64,000 nucleotides of DNA from Lachnospiraceae bacterium (GCA_024405115.1 JAKSPD010000005.1:1-64000); one strand, 5' to 3'; positions 26,389 to 36,246 are shown, counted from the first letter of the stretch. Numbers and translations are program-made. The notes: generated from the sequence alone by a model not told the origin.

Positions 26389-27225
26389 ATGAAAAACAGG
26401 ATAATTGAAACGGCTGCAGACAGGCTTTTTGAACTGACTGAAGCAGCTACTGAAAATTTTAACGTGAATTATGAAGGGTATCAGGGAAACATCGAAAAAG
26501 CGCTTCTTTATTTCCTTGATGCCATGTTCCCGAGCTATGCCAGGTACCCGGAACAGCCGGAATGGAATGAAAATGTCAGGACACATTACCTGAACGAAGG
26601 CTGTACGCTTCTGTCAAGGGCACTTCTAAAGGAAATGCCTGAGAAGGAAGCTGATGAAAAGTGCCTCATGCTGGTTGACAGGCTTCCGAAGGTTTATGAA
26701 CTATTACTGACGGACGTTCTGGCAGGTTACGAGGGCGACCCGGCCGCCAAGGCTGTTGATGAGATAATACTTGCATATCCCGCCTTCTTTGCAATAGGCA
26801 CACACAGGATAGCACATGAACTTTATCTTATGGGGCTTCCTGTCGTTGCACGTCTCATGAGTGAGTATGCGCACCGTAAGACGGGAATTGACATACATCC
26901 CGGAGCAACAATTGGAAAGCATTTCTTCATTGACCACGGAACAGGTGTCGTAATCGGTGAGACGACCGTCATCGGTGAAAACGTGAAACTCTACCAGCAC
27001 GTCACCCTCGGCGCAAAGAGCTTCCCGGTAAATGATGACGGAACGCTTGTAAAGGGCATAAAGAGACATCCTAATATCGGTAACAATGTAGTCATATACG
27101 CAGGAGCCACCATACTGGGCGGAGACGTGTATATCGGTGATAACTGCGTGATCGGCGGTAACGTATGGCTTACACATTCTGTTGAGTCCGGAAAGACCGT
27201 TTACCAGGGAGGGGAAATAAAATGA
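26389..27225 (+). CDS. cysE: Serine O-acetyltransferase
   Basis: 278 residues: an alpha-helical N-terminal part of about 150 residues and a left-handed beta-helix ([46 protein letters not shown]). It makes O-acetylserine for CysK. His in IDHGTG and in the preceding DIHPGA segment are the usual catalytic residues. The longer N-terminal region is like the SAT form found in many anaerobes rather than the short Bacillus enzyme. Overlaps the next start by four bases. Confidence 0.92.
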   Translation: MKNRIIETAADRLFELTEAATENFNVNYEGYQGNIEKALLYFLDAMFPSYARYPEQPEWNENVRTHYLNEGCTLLSRALLKEMPEKEADEKCLMLVDRLPKVYELLLTDVLAGYEGDPAAKAVDEIILAYPAFFAIGTHRIAHELYLMGLPVVARLMSEYAHRKTGIDIHPGATIGKHFFIDHGTGVVIGETTVIGENVKLYQHVTLGAKSFPVNDDGTLVKGIKRHPNIGNNVVIYAGATILGGDVYIGDNCVIGGNVWLTHSVESGKTVYQGGEIK

Positions 27226-28874
27226 TCAAGGTGACCTGCTGTGATAAAGAAGTCGTATTAAGGGACGGTTCTTCATATCTTGATGCTGCCACAGCCTTTT
27301 CAGGCAGTTATGACAGTGACGTTTATCTTGCATACAATGTTACGGACAGCACTGTTTATGAACTTTTTAACGAGGTTCCTGACGGGGCTGAGGTAAAGTT
27401 TCTTACCTATGCCGATGAGGAGGGCTCCGGAGCCTATAAGAGGACGGCCTGCCTCATGCTTTTCAAGGCGGTATATGAGGAGCTCGGAAACATTGAAAAC
27501 CTAAATGTCGAATTTTCATATAACGGGAATTACTTCATAAGACTTAAGGGAAAGAGGATATCTGACAAATTCTGCCAGAAGCTTAAGTCGAAAATGGAAA
27601 CCTACAAGGCACTTGACATTCCTGTTGAAAAGCACTTTGTCAATGTCTGTGACGCGGTGAGGTTCCTTAGTGAAAGCGGGTTTAAAAAGGCAGCTCACGG
27701 ACTTGATTACAGGATAAGTTCAAAGATCAACTATTATTCCCTGGCAGGTTTTCATGAATATTTCATGGGGCAGCTGTGTGTGAGCGCGGGATGTATCAGG
27801 AACTTTGACCTAATACCGTTTGAGGGCGGTGCACTTCTGCAGTTCCCCCAAAAAGATGATTTTTCATCCCTCTGTGAGATAAAGCCGGCAGGACCGCTTT
27901 TCAAGGTACAGTCAAGCGGACAGACATGGGCGGAGGATATCGGAATTGAAAGCCTTATGGACCTCAATGACGCGATATGCCTTGGAAAGGCTGATAACCT
28001 CATACTTATGCAGGAAGCCATCTTTGAAAAACGTATCGGAGATGTGGCACTTGCGATAGCTGAAAAAAAGATCAAATTCGTCTTCCTTGCAGGACCCTCA
28101 AGTTCGGGAAAGACGACTACCGCATACAGGCTTGCAATACAGCTCCGCGCATACGGCCTTGACCCGCAGATCATCTCCGCGGACAACTATTTCTTCGGAG
28201 GCGACGAAAGGCCGCGTCTTCCGAACGGCAAGTTTGACTTTGAATCCATAAGGGCCGTTGACACTGAACTTTTCAACAGTGACATGACGAAGCTTCTGAA
28301 TGGTGAGACCGTGGAAATGCCCACATATAACTTTGCAAAACAGCAGAGGGAGTATACAGGCAGAAAGATGTCACTTTCCGAGAAAAAGGTTCTTATAGTA
28401 GAAGGAATTCACTGCCTCAATCCCCTGTTTTCAGAAAAGATCCCGGAGGAAAACAAGTTCAGAATCTATGTTTCCGCACTTACTCCCCTTTCGGTAGATG
28501 CGCTTAATCCCATACCCACATCTGAGTGCAGGCTTTTAAGGCGTATAATCCGTGATAACAGGACGCGCGGCTATACGGCGGAGCAGACTATTTCGCAGTG
28601 GGGAGAAGTCAGGAAGGGAGAGGAAGAAAACATTTTCCCATATCAGGATAATGCGGACGTGGTCATTAACTCCGCACTGATTTATGAGCTTTCAGTACTG
28701 AAGGGTTATGTGGAGCCCCTGCTTTTCGGTATAGGGAGGGGAGAACCCGAGTATACCGAGGCGAGAAGGCTTCTTAAGTTCTTAAGTTTCGTTCTCACGC
28801 TTCCGGCAGACATTGTGCCCAGAAATTCCGTAATCAGGGAGTTTATCGGAGGCTCATGCATTAATGAGAAATGA
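27222..28874 (+). CDS. Uridine kinase-like nucleoside kinase with long N-terminal domain
   Basis: 550 residues. The C-terminal 270 form a phosphoribulokinase/uridine kinase domain: Walker [12 protein letters not shown] near 290, SADNYFF, and VEGIHCLNP. The N-terminal 280 include a TGS-like beta-grasp start and a thr-tRNA-synthetase-like second additional domain feel ([11 protein letters not shown]). Such fused nucleoside kinases are common in Clostridia and Bacteroidetes; the substrate is not proven. It overlaps cysE (ATGA) and, by 11 bases, queT. Confidence 0.8.
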   Translation: MIKVTCCDKEVVLRDGSSYLDAATAFSGSYDSDVYLAYNVTDSTVYELFNEVPDGAEVKFLTYADEEGSGAYKRTACLMLFKAVYEELGNIENLNVEFSYNGNYFIRLKGKRISDKFCQKLKSKMETYKALDIPVEKHFVNVCDAVRFLSESGFKKAAHGLDYRISSKINYYSLAGFHEYFMGQLCVSAGCIRNFDLIPFEGGALLQFPQKDDFSSLCEIKPAGPLFKVQSSGQTWAEDIGIESLMDLNDAICLGKADNLILMQEAIFEKRIGDVALAIAEKKIKFVFLAGPSSSGKTTTAYRLAIQLRAYGLDPQIISADNYFFGGDERPRLPNGKFDFESIRAVDTELFNSDMTKLLNGETVEMPTYNFAKQQREYTGRKMSLSEKKVLIVEGIHCLNPLFSEKIPEENKFRIYVSALTPLSVDALNPIPTSECRLLRRIIRDNRTRGYTAEQTISQWGEVRKGEEENIFPYQDNADVVINSALIYELSVLKGYVEPLLFGIGRGEPEYTEARRLLKFLSFVLTLPADIVPRNSVIREFIGGSCINEK

Positions 28875-29379
28875 CGGCATAAAAAACATTGTAACCGGGG
28901 GCGTGACAGCCGGGCTTTATGTCCTTCTTACACTTGTAAGTTTTGCATTCGGACTGGCAAGCGGGGCAGTTCAGTTAAGACTTTCAGAGGCCCTGTGCAT
29001 ACTGCCGGCATTCACTCCGGCCGCAATCCCGGGACTCTTTGCAGGATGCATCCTTGCAAACATAATTACCGGCTGTGCGTTGCCTGACATAGTGTTCGGA
29101 TCGCTTGCGACACTTCTTGGAGCCATCGGGACAAGGGCTTTAAGGAAGTATGTCCTTAAGGACGCACGCAATTTCTCCGGGACGCTGCTCTCGCTCCTTC
29201 CGCCCATACTTTTAAACACGTTAACCGTCACGGCCCTTCAGGTATTTGTGTACGGAATAAAGGCGGGCCGGATACTCATTGCACTTTCAGTGTTTGCAGG
29301 AGAGTTTGTTTCATGCGGCGTTTTCGGCTGGGTGCTTAAAAGGTATATAGTCAGCAATAAGCAGAAACTGGGTTTCTGA
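28864..29379 (+). CDS. queT: QueT-family transporter (queuosine precursor uptake)
   Basis: 171 residues, about five membrane helices. Motifs VQLRLSEALCILPAFTPAAIPGL and GCILANIITG are typical of QueT, the substrate component of ECF-type importers thought to take up queuosine precursors. No preQ1 aptamer lies upstream, since the gene begins inside the kinase gene. Confidence 0.82.
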   Translation: MRNDGIKNIVTGGVTAGLYVLLTLVSFAFGLASGAVQLRLSEALCILPAFTPAAIPGLFAGCILANIITGCALPDIVFGSLATLLGAIGTRALRKYVLKDARNFSGTLLSLLPPILLNTLTVTALQVFVYGIKAGRILIALSVFAGEFVSCGVFGWVLKRYIVSNKQKLGF

Positions 29380-29394
29380 TTGAAAGGAAAACTG

Positions 29395-30384
29395 ATGCAG
29401 GAAAAAGAGAAAAAATCAAGAAAAAAAAGATTTCCATGGAAAACTGTCATTATAACGGTACTGGTGACCGGCATACTGGCGGGAATAGTATCATATCTGA
29501 TAGCATATAATGCGGTAAAGAAACAGTTTGAATACAGCAGGCAGCCCATAGTAATCGAGGAAAGCGAAGCCATGAAGACCCTGAAGGACAACCTTGCTTC
29601 AGGAACGGGAGTCACGACAGCCTTAAGGCAGAGCTTTAAAAACTACCTGATCGTATATTCAGGAAACAGCTATACGTTCTATCCCCTTAATTATGACTTG
29701 AAGATGCACAACCGGAAAAAGGAGAATGTGAAGGTGCTTCCTTCCGGTGAGTGGCAGTATGTGGAAAAAGGAAAGGTGGTGTCCCATAAGGGAATCGACG
29801 TTTCCTCACATCAGGGCACAATCGACTGGGCAAAGGTAAAGGAAGACAACGTGGAGTTTGCCATCATACGTGCCGTGTACCGCGGATACGAAAGCGGAAA
29901 GCTGGTCGTTGACACATGCTTTAACGATAACGCCAAAGGCGCAGGGGAGCATGGCATAGAGACAGGGGCTTATCTTTTCTCGCAGGCTCTTAATGAGGCA
30001 GAGCTTGACGAGGAGATTGACCTGCTTTTAGAAACGGTAAAGCCGTATGACATGAAGGGCCCGATAGTGCTGGACATTGAGCTTACTGAGGGAGGAACCG
30101 GCAGGGCTGACAGTCTTTCGGCAGCAGAGAGAACGGCGCTTGCCAGACATTTCACTGAAAAGGTAAGGGCAGCGGGATACCGTCCGATGCTTTATTATAA
30201 TTTTGAGACAGCGCTCATGCTCATTAATACTGAAGAGCTTGAGGATTCAGACAAGTGGTATGCAAGCTATACAAGCGACTTCTATTATCCCTATTATTAT
30301 TCATACTGGCAGTACACCAGCAGCGGAAAGGTAAAGGGAATCGAGGGTGATGTCGACATGGACATCTGCTTTGAAGAATTGTAA
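29395..30384 (+). CDS. Membrane-anchored GH25 lysozyme-like muramidase
   Basis: 329 residues from ATG 29395 (AAAGG upstream; the TTG at 29380 is less likely). A basic head and one membrane helix at about 16-38 anchor it, a 95-residue linker follows, then a glycosyl hydrolase 25 domain: GIDVSSHQGTIDW with Asp135, IVLDIELTEGG with the catalytic Asp/Glu pair near 227-229, and a C-terminal WQYTSSG and GDVDMDICF. It should cleave the MurNAc-GlcNAc bond of peptidoglycan outside the cell. Confidence 0.9.
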   Translation: MQEKEKKSRKKRFPWKTVIITVLVTGILAGIVSYLIAYNAVKKQFEYSRQPIVIEESEAMKTLKDNLASGTGVTTALRQSFKNYLIVYSGNSYTFYPLNYDLKMHNRKKENVKVLPSGEWQYVEKGKVVSHKGIDVSSHQGTIDWAKVKEDNVEFAIIRAVYRGYESGKLVVDTCFNDNAKGAGEHGIETGAYLFSQALNEAELDEEIDLLLETVKPYDMKGPIVLDIELTEGGTGRADSLSAAERTALARHFTEKVRAAGYRPMLYYNFETALMLINTEELEDSDKWYASYTSDFYYPYYYSYWQYTSSGKVKGIEGDVDMDICFEEL

Positions 30385-30399
30385 AAGGGGTTAAATCAT

Positions 30400-31059
30400 A
30401 TGAAAAAGAAGTATTCATTCGCTGATCAGTTTTATGACCGTTTCTGCAGGGAGTATACGCTCCGTTACCGTGATACCGGATCCTTTTCAGGCTTTAAGAA
30501 GGGTGCTGATTCTTACAGGATCACTTCCTACAGGATAGACAACGTGGGCTATTGCTGCATCATCCGCGTTAGCGGCTCTTTTGGAAAAAACACCGAGGCA
30601 GGCATCTTCCTGCCTTTACATAAGGACGCGCCTCTTTTGATGTTTGACAGGGTGAAAAAGCTTTCCTCAGATTCGCTGAGCATTAATCTTTTTGACACAG
30701 GGCTTGAAAAGCAGGGATACAGGCAGTTCGTGACTCTTTCCGAGGGAGTTGAGAAGATACCGGATTCTGATTATGAGGGAGGATGGTACAACGGCATTCT
30801 TCTTAAGGGTTCAGTTGCCAAAAACATAAAGGGAAAAGAGGATGAGGGCACCGAGATGCTGGAATCTTACCTTGATACTTACATTAAGTGCATTACCTAC
30901 AGCGAGAACTGCAGTGTTTCGGAAAAGGCTGTAAAGATTTCGGAAATCTCCGACGGATTCCTTAATAAAGGCGGGGCGGCAGCAGAAAAGATGATAAAGG
31001 TACTGGGTGCTGATACCGCGGAAAAGCTTTTCAAAAAGATCCTTTTCCCGGAGGAATAA
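30400..31059 (+). CDS. Unknown conserved-looking protein, 219 residues
   Basis: I do not recognise the family. The product is soluble with no signal peptide or membrane helix. It alternates aromatic strands in the first half (YTLRYRDTGSF, YRITSYRIDNVGYCCII) with helices at the end (GAAAEKMIKVLGADTAEKL). AAGGGG precedes ATG 30400. It starts 15 bases after the GH25 gene and ends six bases before the WYL regulator, so it is part of that operon; the tight spacing supports a real gene. Confidence 0.6.
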   Translation: MKKKYSFADQFYDRFCREYTLRYRDTGSFSGFKKGADSYRITSYRIDNVGYCCIIRVSGSFGKNTEAGIFLPLHKDAPLLMFDRVKKLSSDSLSINLFDTGLEKQGYRQFVTLSEGVEKIPDSDYEGGWYNGILLKGSVAKNIKGKEDEGTEMLESYLDTYIKCITYSENCSVSEKAVKISEISDGFLNKGGAAAEKMIKVLGADTAEKLFKKILFPEE

Positions 31060-31065
31060 AAGTTA

Positions 31066-32043
31066 ATGGCAAAAGGTCCGCAGAAACTGAAGATTTTATA
31101 CCTTGCGAAGGTGCTTCTTGAGGAGACCGACGAGGAACACGCCCTTATGATGAATGAAATCATCAGCAGGCTTTCTGATTACGGCATTGAAGCAGAGCGA
31201 AAGGGACTTTATACGGACATCGAGGACCTTCGGGCCTTCGGACTGGACATTATCGGTGAAAAGCGCGGCAGGTATTTCTCCTATTATATCGGAAGCAGAA
31301 AGTTTGAACTTCCTGAACTGAAACTTCTCGTTGATTCGGTACTGGCCTCAAAGTTTATTTCGGAAAAGAAGTCCAAGGAGCTGGTCAAAAAGCTCGAAGG
31401 TCTTACCTCAAGGGAAGAGGCAAAGGAACTGAACCGTGAGATAGTCATTTCCGGAAGGGTGAAGACTGTCAATGAAGGCGTGCTTTATACTGTAGACAGT
31501 ATACATCAGGCTATCGCCGACGACAGGAAGATAAAGTTCCGCTATTTCCAGTGGAACCGGAAAAAGGAAAGGGAACTCAGGCACGGAGGTGCATTCTACA
31601 CGGTAAGCCCGTGGGCACTTTTATGGGATGACGAGTACTACTATCTGGTGGCGTTTGACGGGATGATTAAGCATTACCGGGTAGACAAGATACTGGAGCT
31701 TAGTGTCACTGATGAAAATCGCGAGGGCAGGGAAAGCTTCGAAAAGATTGACATGGGCTCATACGCCAAAATGACATTTTCCATGTTCAAGGGCGAAGAG
31801 GAGAACGTAACGATAGAGGCGGAAAACCGCTTTGCCGGAATGCTCATAGACAGGTTCGGACACGACATATTCATCATGCCTGTCGATGAGGATCACTTCA
31901 GGGTCCGTGTTACCGTGGCGGTCAGTGAACAGTTCATTTCCTGGGTGTTTTCGCTGGGTGACGGAATAAGGATAACAGGTCCTGATAATGTAACAAAACG
32001 CATACATGAAACAGTTGAAAGGCTTTCGAGGCAGTATCCATGA
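31066..32043 (+). CDS. WYL-domain transcriptional regulator
   Basis: 325 residues: a winged helix at about 5-75 (MNEIISRLSDYGIEAERKGLYTDI), a linker helix region, then a WYL domain at 150-260 (FRYFQWNRKKE, YTVSPWALLWDDEYYYLVAFDG, HYRVDKI) and the WCX extension. WYL proteins sense nucleic acid or nucleotide ligands and often regulate stress or defence genes. GGAGG lies upstream. No defence genes are nearby; neighbours are a lysozyme and a signal-peptidase-like gene. Confidence 0.87.
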   Translation: MAKGPQKLKILYLAKVLLEETDEEHALMMNEIISRLSDYGIEAERKGLYTDIEDLRAFGLDIIGEKRGRYFSYYIGSRKFELPELKLLVDSVLASKFISEKKSKELVKKLEGLTSREEAKELNREIVISGRVKTVNEGVLYTVDSIHQAIADDRKIKFRYFQWNRKKERELRHGGAFYTVSPWALLWDDEYYYLVAFDGMIKHYRVDKILELSVTDENREGRESFEKIDMGSYAKMTFSMFKGEEENVTIEAENRFAGMLIDRFGHDIFIMPVDEDHFRVRVTVAVSEQFISWVFSLGDGIRITGPDNVTKRIHETVERLSRQYP

Positions 32044-32549
32044 AGGTTAAGAAAATTTCAAATGCGGCAAAAGCCGCAAGGTTCTGTTTAAATCATAAAA
32101 GGATAAGTGGAATTCTTATCGGGGCCGGAGCTTTTGTGACTGACCAGCTTTTTAAGTCAAGTATCGAGATGCAGCCGGAAGAGGTTTTTCCGCACGATGT
32201 TATCGGGGAAGACGTCGAATTTGAAAAAAAGTATAATGACGGCCTTGTAATGGGTGCCATGAGGGACAACAGGAAAATTGTCAATATGGCCCCTGCAGCG
32301 GCAGCGGCCACGTCAATTCTCTATACCGCCACAAGGGACAGTGATGACACTGCGGGAATCATCGGCGGAAGCCTTGTCGTGGGCGGTGCACTGTCAAACA
32401 TCTATGACCGTAAGAGACTGGGGCATGTGGTTGATTACATCCATGTAAAAAAAGGCCCGCTCAGCCGAATCGTGTTCAACCTTGCGGACCTTTTCATTGC
32501 CTTAGGGGCAGTTATTTCGCTTTTCGGGATCAAACCCAGAGGGAAGTGA
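32040..32549 (+). CDS. Divergent LspA-like (lipoprotein signal peptidase) protein
   Basis: 169 residues. DQLFK near residue 35, NDGLVMG (the N-x-G-x-x-x-G motif), GGALSNIYDRKRLGHVVDYI with the first catalytic Asp, and FNLADLFI with the second Asp reproduce signal peptidase II motifs in order. The helices are short and interrupted by charges, so it is a distant member. It may process lipoproteins or be a specialised paralogue; a standard lspA may exist elsewhere. It overlaps the WYL gene (ATGA) and converges on htpG with a 20-base overlap. Confidence 0.72.
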   Translation: MKVKKISNAAKAARFCLNHKRISGILIGAGAFVTDQLFKSSIEMQPEEVFPHDVIGEDVEFEKKYNDGLVMGAMRDNRKIVNMAPAAAAATSILYTATRDSDDTAGIIGGSLVVGGALSNIYDRKRLGHVVDYIHVKKGPLSRIVFNLADLFIALGAVISLFGIKPRGK

Positions 32550-34449
32550 TCAGGTCAGTATACTCGGTGGGATTATCAAGCGGGAAACCTGCTATCAGAA
32601 GGGCCTGTGAATAGAAAATCTCAGCGTACTTAGCGGCTTTCTCGGGTTCTGCAATTCTTGCCGCGTCAAAAGCCTTGAATGCGGGATGCTCCGTGTTGAT
32701 TTCAAGAATCCTCTTTGCCTTCATTCCCATCTCGGGCTGCACTGCCTTAAAGTATCTTTCCATCTCAAATGTCAGGCCGTCCTCACCGCTTGAAAGACAT
32801 ACGGGATGAGTCTTTAAACGTTTTGAAGCCTTGACTTCATCTACCTTGCCGGCAAGTGTCTCCTTAAGGTATTTGATGCTGTCACTGTATACAACTTCCG
32901 CATCCGGCTTTTCCTCGCCTTCTTTTTCCTTTGTAAGCTCCGGATCATCGTTTAATGCGGAACGGAAATCCTTTTCCCTGTAATTTCTGAACATGTCAGC
33001 CACAAACTCATCCACCTTATCGGTGAAACAGAGAATATCCATGTCGTTTTCCTTAATGATTTCAGTCTGCGGCATTGAGTCAATGGATTCAACGGTCTCG
33101 CCTGCGGCATAGTAGATGTATTTCTGGTTTTCCTTCATGGCATCCACATACTCTGAAAGCGTGATGAGCTTCTTTTCCTTTGAAGAGTAGAAGAGGAGGA
33201 GGTCCTGAAGCTTTTCCTTTTCCATCCCGTAATTATTGATGGAACATGCCTTGATCTGTCTTCCGAAGTTCTTCCAGAATTTCTCATATTCCTCACGTTC
33301 ATTCTTGAGCATGTTTTCAAGTTCAGTCTTTATCTTCTTTTCAAGTTTGTCCCTTATGAGCTTTAACTGTCTGTCATGCTGTAAAAGTTCACGGGATATG
33401 TTGAGTGAGAGATCAGGCGAATCAACGACACCACGTACGAAATTGAAACATTCCGGAAGCAGGTCCTTACATTTGTCCATTATCATCACACCGGCTGAAT
33501 AAAGCTGGAGACCGGGCTCGAAATCCTCAGTGAAATAGTTGGCGGGCATCTTTCCGGGAATGAAAAGAAGCGCCTTATATGTCACGTTTCCTTCAACTGA
33601 AAGGGCAATCGTCTTCTGCGGCTTCTCCATGTCATGGAACGTGCGTGTATAGAAATCACTGTATTCTTCTTCCTTTACGTCGCTCTTTCTTCTCTGCCAG
33701 ATGGGCACCATTGAGTTGAGGGTCTCAAGTTCACTGACTGTCTCATACTCGGGATTCTCATCGGAGGAACCTTCCTTTTTTCTTGAGTGCGGCATTTCCA
33801 TCTTAACAGGGAAACGGATGTAATCGGAGTATTTCTTTACAAGGTTCTTTAACGTATAGTTATCCAGATACTGTGAGTATTCACCCGGCTCGTCACCGTC
33901 CTCACGGATGTGCATGATGACATCGGTACCGACAGATTCTTTTTCACATTCGTTTACGGTGTAACCTTCAATACCTTCGGATTCCCATCTGTATGCCTTT
34001 TCTTCACCATACTTTTTCGTGAGCACGGTGATTTTATCGGCTACCATGAAAGCGGAATAAAAGCCTACGCCAAACTGGCCGATGAGTTCTTCCGGTCCGT
34101 TCTTTCCTGTCTTTTTCTTTCGGTCATTACCGTCGCTGACCTCGTCACGGAATTTACCCGTGCCGGAGCTTGCAATGACTCCGAGATTTTCCTCGAGCTC
34201 TTTTTCGTTCATACCGATTCCGTTATCACTTACTGTAACGGTACGGGCGTCCTTATCAACGGAAATCTTTATGCAGGCATCTTTTTTCTTCATTTTTACA
34301 TTTTCATCAGTAAGTGAAATGAAGAGAAGCTTGTCGATGGCATCGGAAGCATTGGAAATTATCTCACGGAGAAATATCTCCCTGTGGGTATAGATGGAGT
34401 TGATCATCAGATCAAGAAGTCTTTTGGATTCTGCCTTAAACTGTTTCAT
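32530..34449 (-). CDS. htpG: Hsp90-family chaperone HtpG
   Basis: 639 residues with the GHKL ATPase motifs NASDAIDKL, DNGIGMNEKELEENLG and GQFGVGFYSAF in the N-terminal domain, the middle-domain YFTEDFEPGLQLYS and the SLNISRELLQHD segment, and a C-terminal dimerisation domain. It helps fold or protect client proteins in the cytoplasm. The promoter contains a CIRCE element, so HrcA repression and heat induction are expected. Confidence 0.95.
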   Translation of the reverse strand: MKQFKAESKRLLDLMINSIYTHREIFLREIISNASDAIDKLLFISLTDENVKMKKKDACIKISVDKDARTVTVSDNGIGMNEKELEENLGVIASSGTGKFRDEVSDGNDRKKKTGKNGPEELIGQFGVGFYSAFMVADKITVLTKKYGEEKAYRWESEGIEGYTVNECEKESVGTDVIMHIREDGDEPGEYSQYLDNYTLKNLVKKYSDYIRFPVKMEMPHSRKKEGSSDENPEYETVSELETLNSMVPIWQRRKSDVKEEEYSDFYTRTFHDMEKPQKTIALSVEGNVTYKALLFIPGKMPANYFTEDFEPGLQLYSAGVMIMDKCKDLLPECFNFVRGVVDSPDLSLNISRELLQHDRQLKLIRDKLEKKIKTELENMLKNEREEYEKFWKNFGRQIKACSINNYGMEKEKLQDLLLFYSSKEKKLITLSEYVDAMKENQKYIYYAAGETVESIDSMPQTEIIKENDMDILCFTDKVDEFVADMFRNYREKDFRSALNDDPELTKEKEGEEKPDAEVVYSDSIKYLKETLAGKVDEVKASKRLKTHPVCLSSGEDGLTFEMERYFKAVQPEMGMKAKRILEINTEHPAFKAFDAARIAEPEKAAKYAEIFYSQALLIAGFPLDNPTEYTDLITSLWV

Positions 34450-34483
34450 TATAAATCACCTTCTTTTCAAAAGTTCTTTTGAC

Positions 34484-34511
34484 ATTATACCACGATTATT
34501 AGCAATCGCAA
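34484..34511 (-). promoter_or_regulatory. htpG promoter
   Basis: On the minus strand TTGCGA (34511-34506), a 16-base spacer and TATAAT (34489-34484), 34 bases upstream of the htpG start codon. The -35 box lies inside the CIRCE element. Confidence 0.7.
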
Positions 34512-34525
34512 GTACTGAGTGCTAA
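34499..34525 (-). promoter_or_regulatory. CIRCE (HrcA operator) of htpG
   Basis: Read on the minus strand: TTAGCACTC, nine bases, GATTGCTAA. The consensus is TTAGCACTC-N9-GAGTGCTAA, so there is one mismatch. It overlaps the -35 box, which fits repression by HrcA until heat stress. Confidence 0.85.
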
Positions 34526-34648
34526 TTTTTACGAATTATTAATTACACCACAGTATTTGGAAGTATTATGTAAGGTTTTTGTAAAACGTATTGTGCGCCA
34601 ATGTATTATTATGTAAGCGAAGAAACTGTCTTCATGGATGGTGATGAT

Positions 34649-36205
34649 ATGGAAAAGCTTAAGGAAATATGTAAAAAGATAAATGTTTACGCCGTGGCCC
34701 TTGCGTTAATGGCCATAGCTTTAATTATAGCGGCTGTTGTTTCTGTAATGTCAGGATTCGGTTTCACTGAGGCAAATGCTGAAACGAGCATACCACAGGA
34801 GACACTTCCTGAGGCAGTGGTGGAAACGGAAGCGGCCAGCGAACCTGATACGGCCGTGCCCACAGGACCTATAGAGCCGGGTGTCACAACGGCCATTGAT
34901 AACGGCGGACCTGAATATCCCGAGGGCATAACAGGAATAGGAAGGGCAATAACGGCAGTCAATTCAAGAACGGCGCCTGATTCCGAGGCACCTGTCTACA
35001 GAATAATCGCACAGGGAGAAGCCGTGGCGATAACCGGCTATTCAGGCCAGTTTGCTGAAGTGGGAATGGATGGCGGAAGATACTATGTATTAAGCAAGTA
35101 CCTTGTGCCGGACAAATATGAGAACATGCAGACAGATAAATTCGGATGTTCCCTGGATGTTCTGTTTGACGGCATCGGGTGGACCGGAGACAGAAGTGAT
35201 TTAAGGCCGGTCGCATTTGTGAAACATCATCCTACTGCATTCAGGCTGTCACTTTATAATGTTCCTTCGGACCTGACGGGTTCTGTCGAGTATAAAGCCT
35301 ATATGAGAAATGAGGGATGGACGACTGTCCTTTCTGACGGTGCCGTATGCGGAAATGAATCAGCTGACAGTTTTATTGAGGCGGTCTGTGTTTCACTTAC
35401 AGGCAGGGCGGCAGAGACCTATGACATCTATGTGAAGGTCCTTTCCGGCGGTACCTGGGGCAGCTGGTTCAAAAACGGAGACATCTGCGGTACACCTGGC
35501 GGTCAGGCGGCCATTGACGGTATCTGTGTTTCGGTACGTGAAAAGGATGCCGGTGCACCACCGTTTAATATTCATGACGTTGATCCCGAAAAGCCGATGG
35601 TGGCCCTTACATATGACGACGGGCCTTCTGCCGAATCAACCAATATAATCCTTGACGCATTATCCGAGGTCGGGGGAAGGGCCACCTTCTTCCTCATCGG
35701 AAGCCAGATATATGGTGAAAACAATAATTGTGTAAACCGTGAGGTACAGATGGGATGTGAGGTCGGTACACATACGTATGACCATGAGAACCTTACCCAT
35801 ATTTCAGATGCCGATGTGCGCCATACCGCGCTTAAGTGCAAGTACCTGATACAGTTTACGAGCGGAATCGAGGCTGACATCCTTCGTGCACCTGGCGGGA
35901 ACTGCAATGATGCAACTCTTGCTTCATTAAGAAGAGTCAATCTTCCGAACATCATGTGGTCAGTCGACCCACAGGACTGGAAGAACAGGGATGCTGACTA
36001 TGTGCACGATACCATAATGGGATGTGTAGGCGACGGCGACATCGTCCTCATGCATGACATTCATATGACTACTGCCGAGGCATCAAAGAGACTCATTCCG
36101 GAACTGACTGAAGCAGGATACCAGCTTGTGACAGTTTCTGAACTGGCAGCTTACCATGGCGGCATGACTTCCGGCGGACAGTATTCACGTTTCAGGAGCA
36201 GATAA
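34649..36205 (+). CDS. Polysaccharide deacetylase with SH3 and ChW repeats
   Basis: 518 residues from ATG 34649; earlier in-frame ATGs at 34601 and 34634 lack a binding site, and this one has only GGTGAT. An N-terminal membrane segment is followed by a Thr/Glu-rich linker, an SH3-like domain (about 85-155), two clostridial hydrophobic-with-Trp (ChW) repeats (NEGWTTVLSDGAVCG, WGSWFKNGDICG), and a NodB domain from about 320 with TYDDGP, HTYDHENL and RAPGG. It should remove acetyl groups from peptidoglycan or another wall glycan outside the cell. Confidence 0.87.
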   Translation: MEKLKEICKKINVYAVALALMAIALIIAAVVSVMSGFGFTEANAETSIPQETLPEAVVETEAASEPDTAVPTGPIEPGVTTAIDNGGPEYPEGITGIGRAITAVNSRTAPDSEAPVYRIIAQGEAVAITGYSGQFAEVGMDGGRYYVLSKYLVPDKYENMQTDKFGCSLDVLFDGIGWTGDRSDLRPVAFVKHHPTAFRLSLYNVPSDLTGSVEYKAYMRNEGWTTVLSDGAVCGNESADSFIEAVCVSLTGRAAETYDIYVKVLSGGTWGSWFKNGDICGTPGGQAAIDGICVSVREKDAGAPPFNIHDVDPEKPMVALTYDDGPSAESTNIILDALSEVGGRATFFLIGSQIYGENNNCVNREVQMGCEVGTHTYDHENLTHISDADVRHTALKCKYLIQFTSGIEADILRAPGGNCNDATLASLRRVNLPNIMWSVDPQDWKNRDADYVHDTIMGCVGDGDIVLMHDIHMTTAEASKRLIPELTEAGYQLVTVSELAAYHGGMTSGGQYSRFRSR

Positions 36206-36206
36206 A

Positions 36207-36236
36207 TTGACTAAAATGCATATATGGTGGTAAAAT
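36207..36236 (+). promoter_or_regulatory. Promoter before the DD-carboxypeptidase gene
   Basis: TTGACT (36207-36212), 18 bases, TAAAAT (36231-36236). The start codon at 36247 is only 11 bases past the -10 box, so the mRNA would be nearly leaderless. Confidence 0.5.
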
Positions 36237-36246
36237 CATCTTATCT

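Noticed and set aside
28840..28870. Possible preQ1 riboswitch controlling queT.
   Set aside because: queT starts inside the upstream kinase gene, with no leader and no C-rich hairpin with an A-rich tail.
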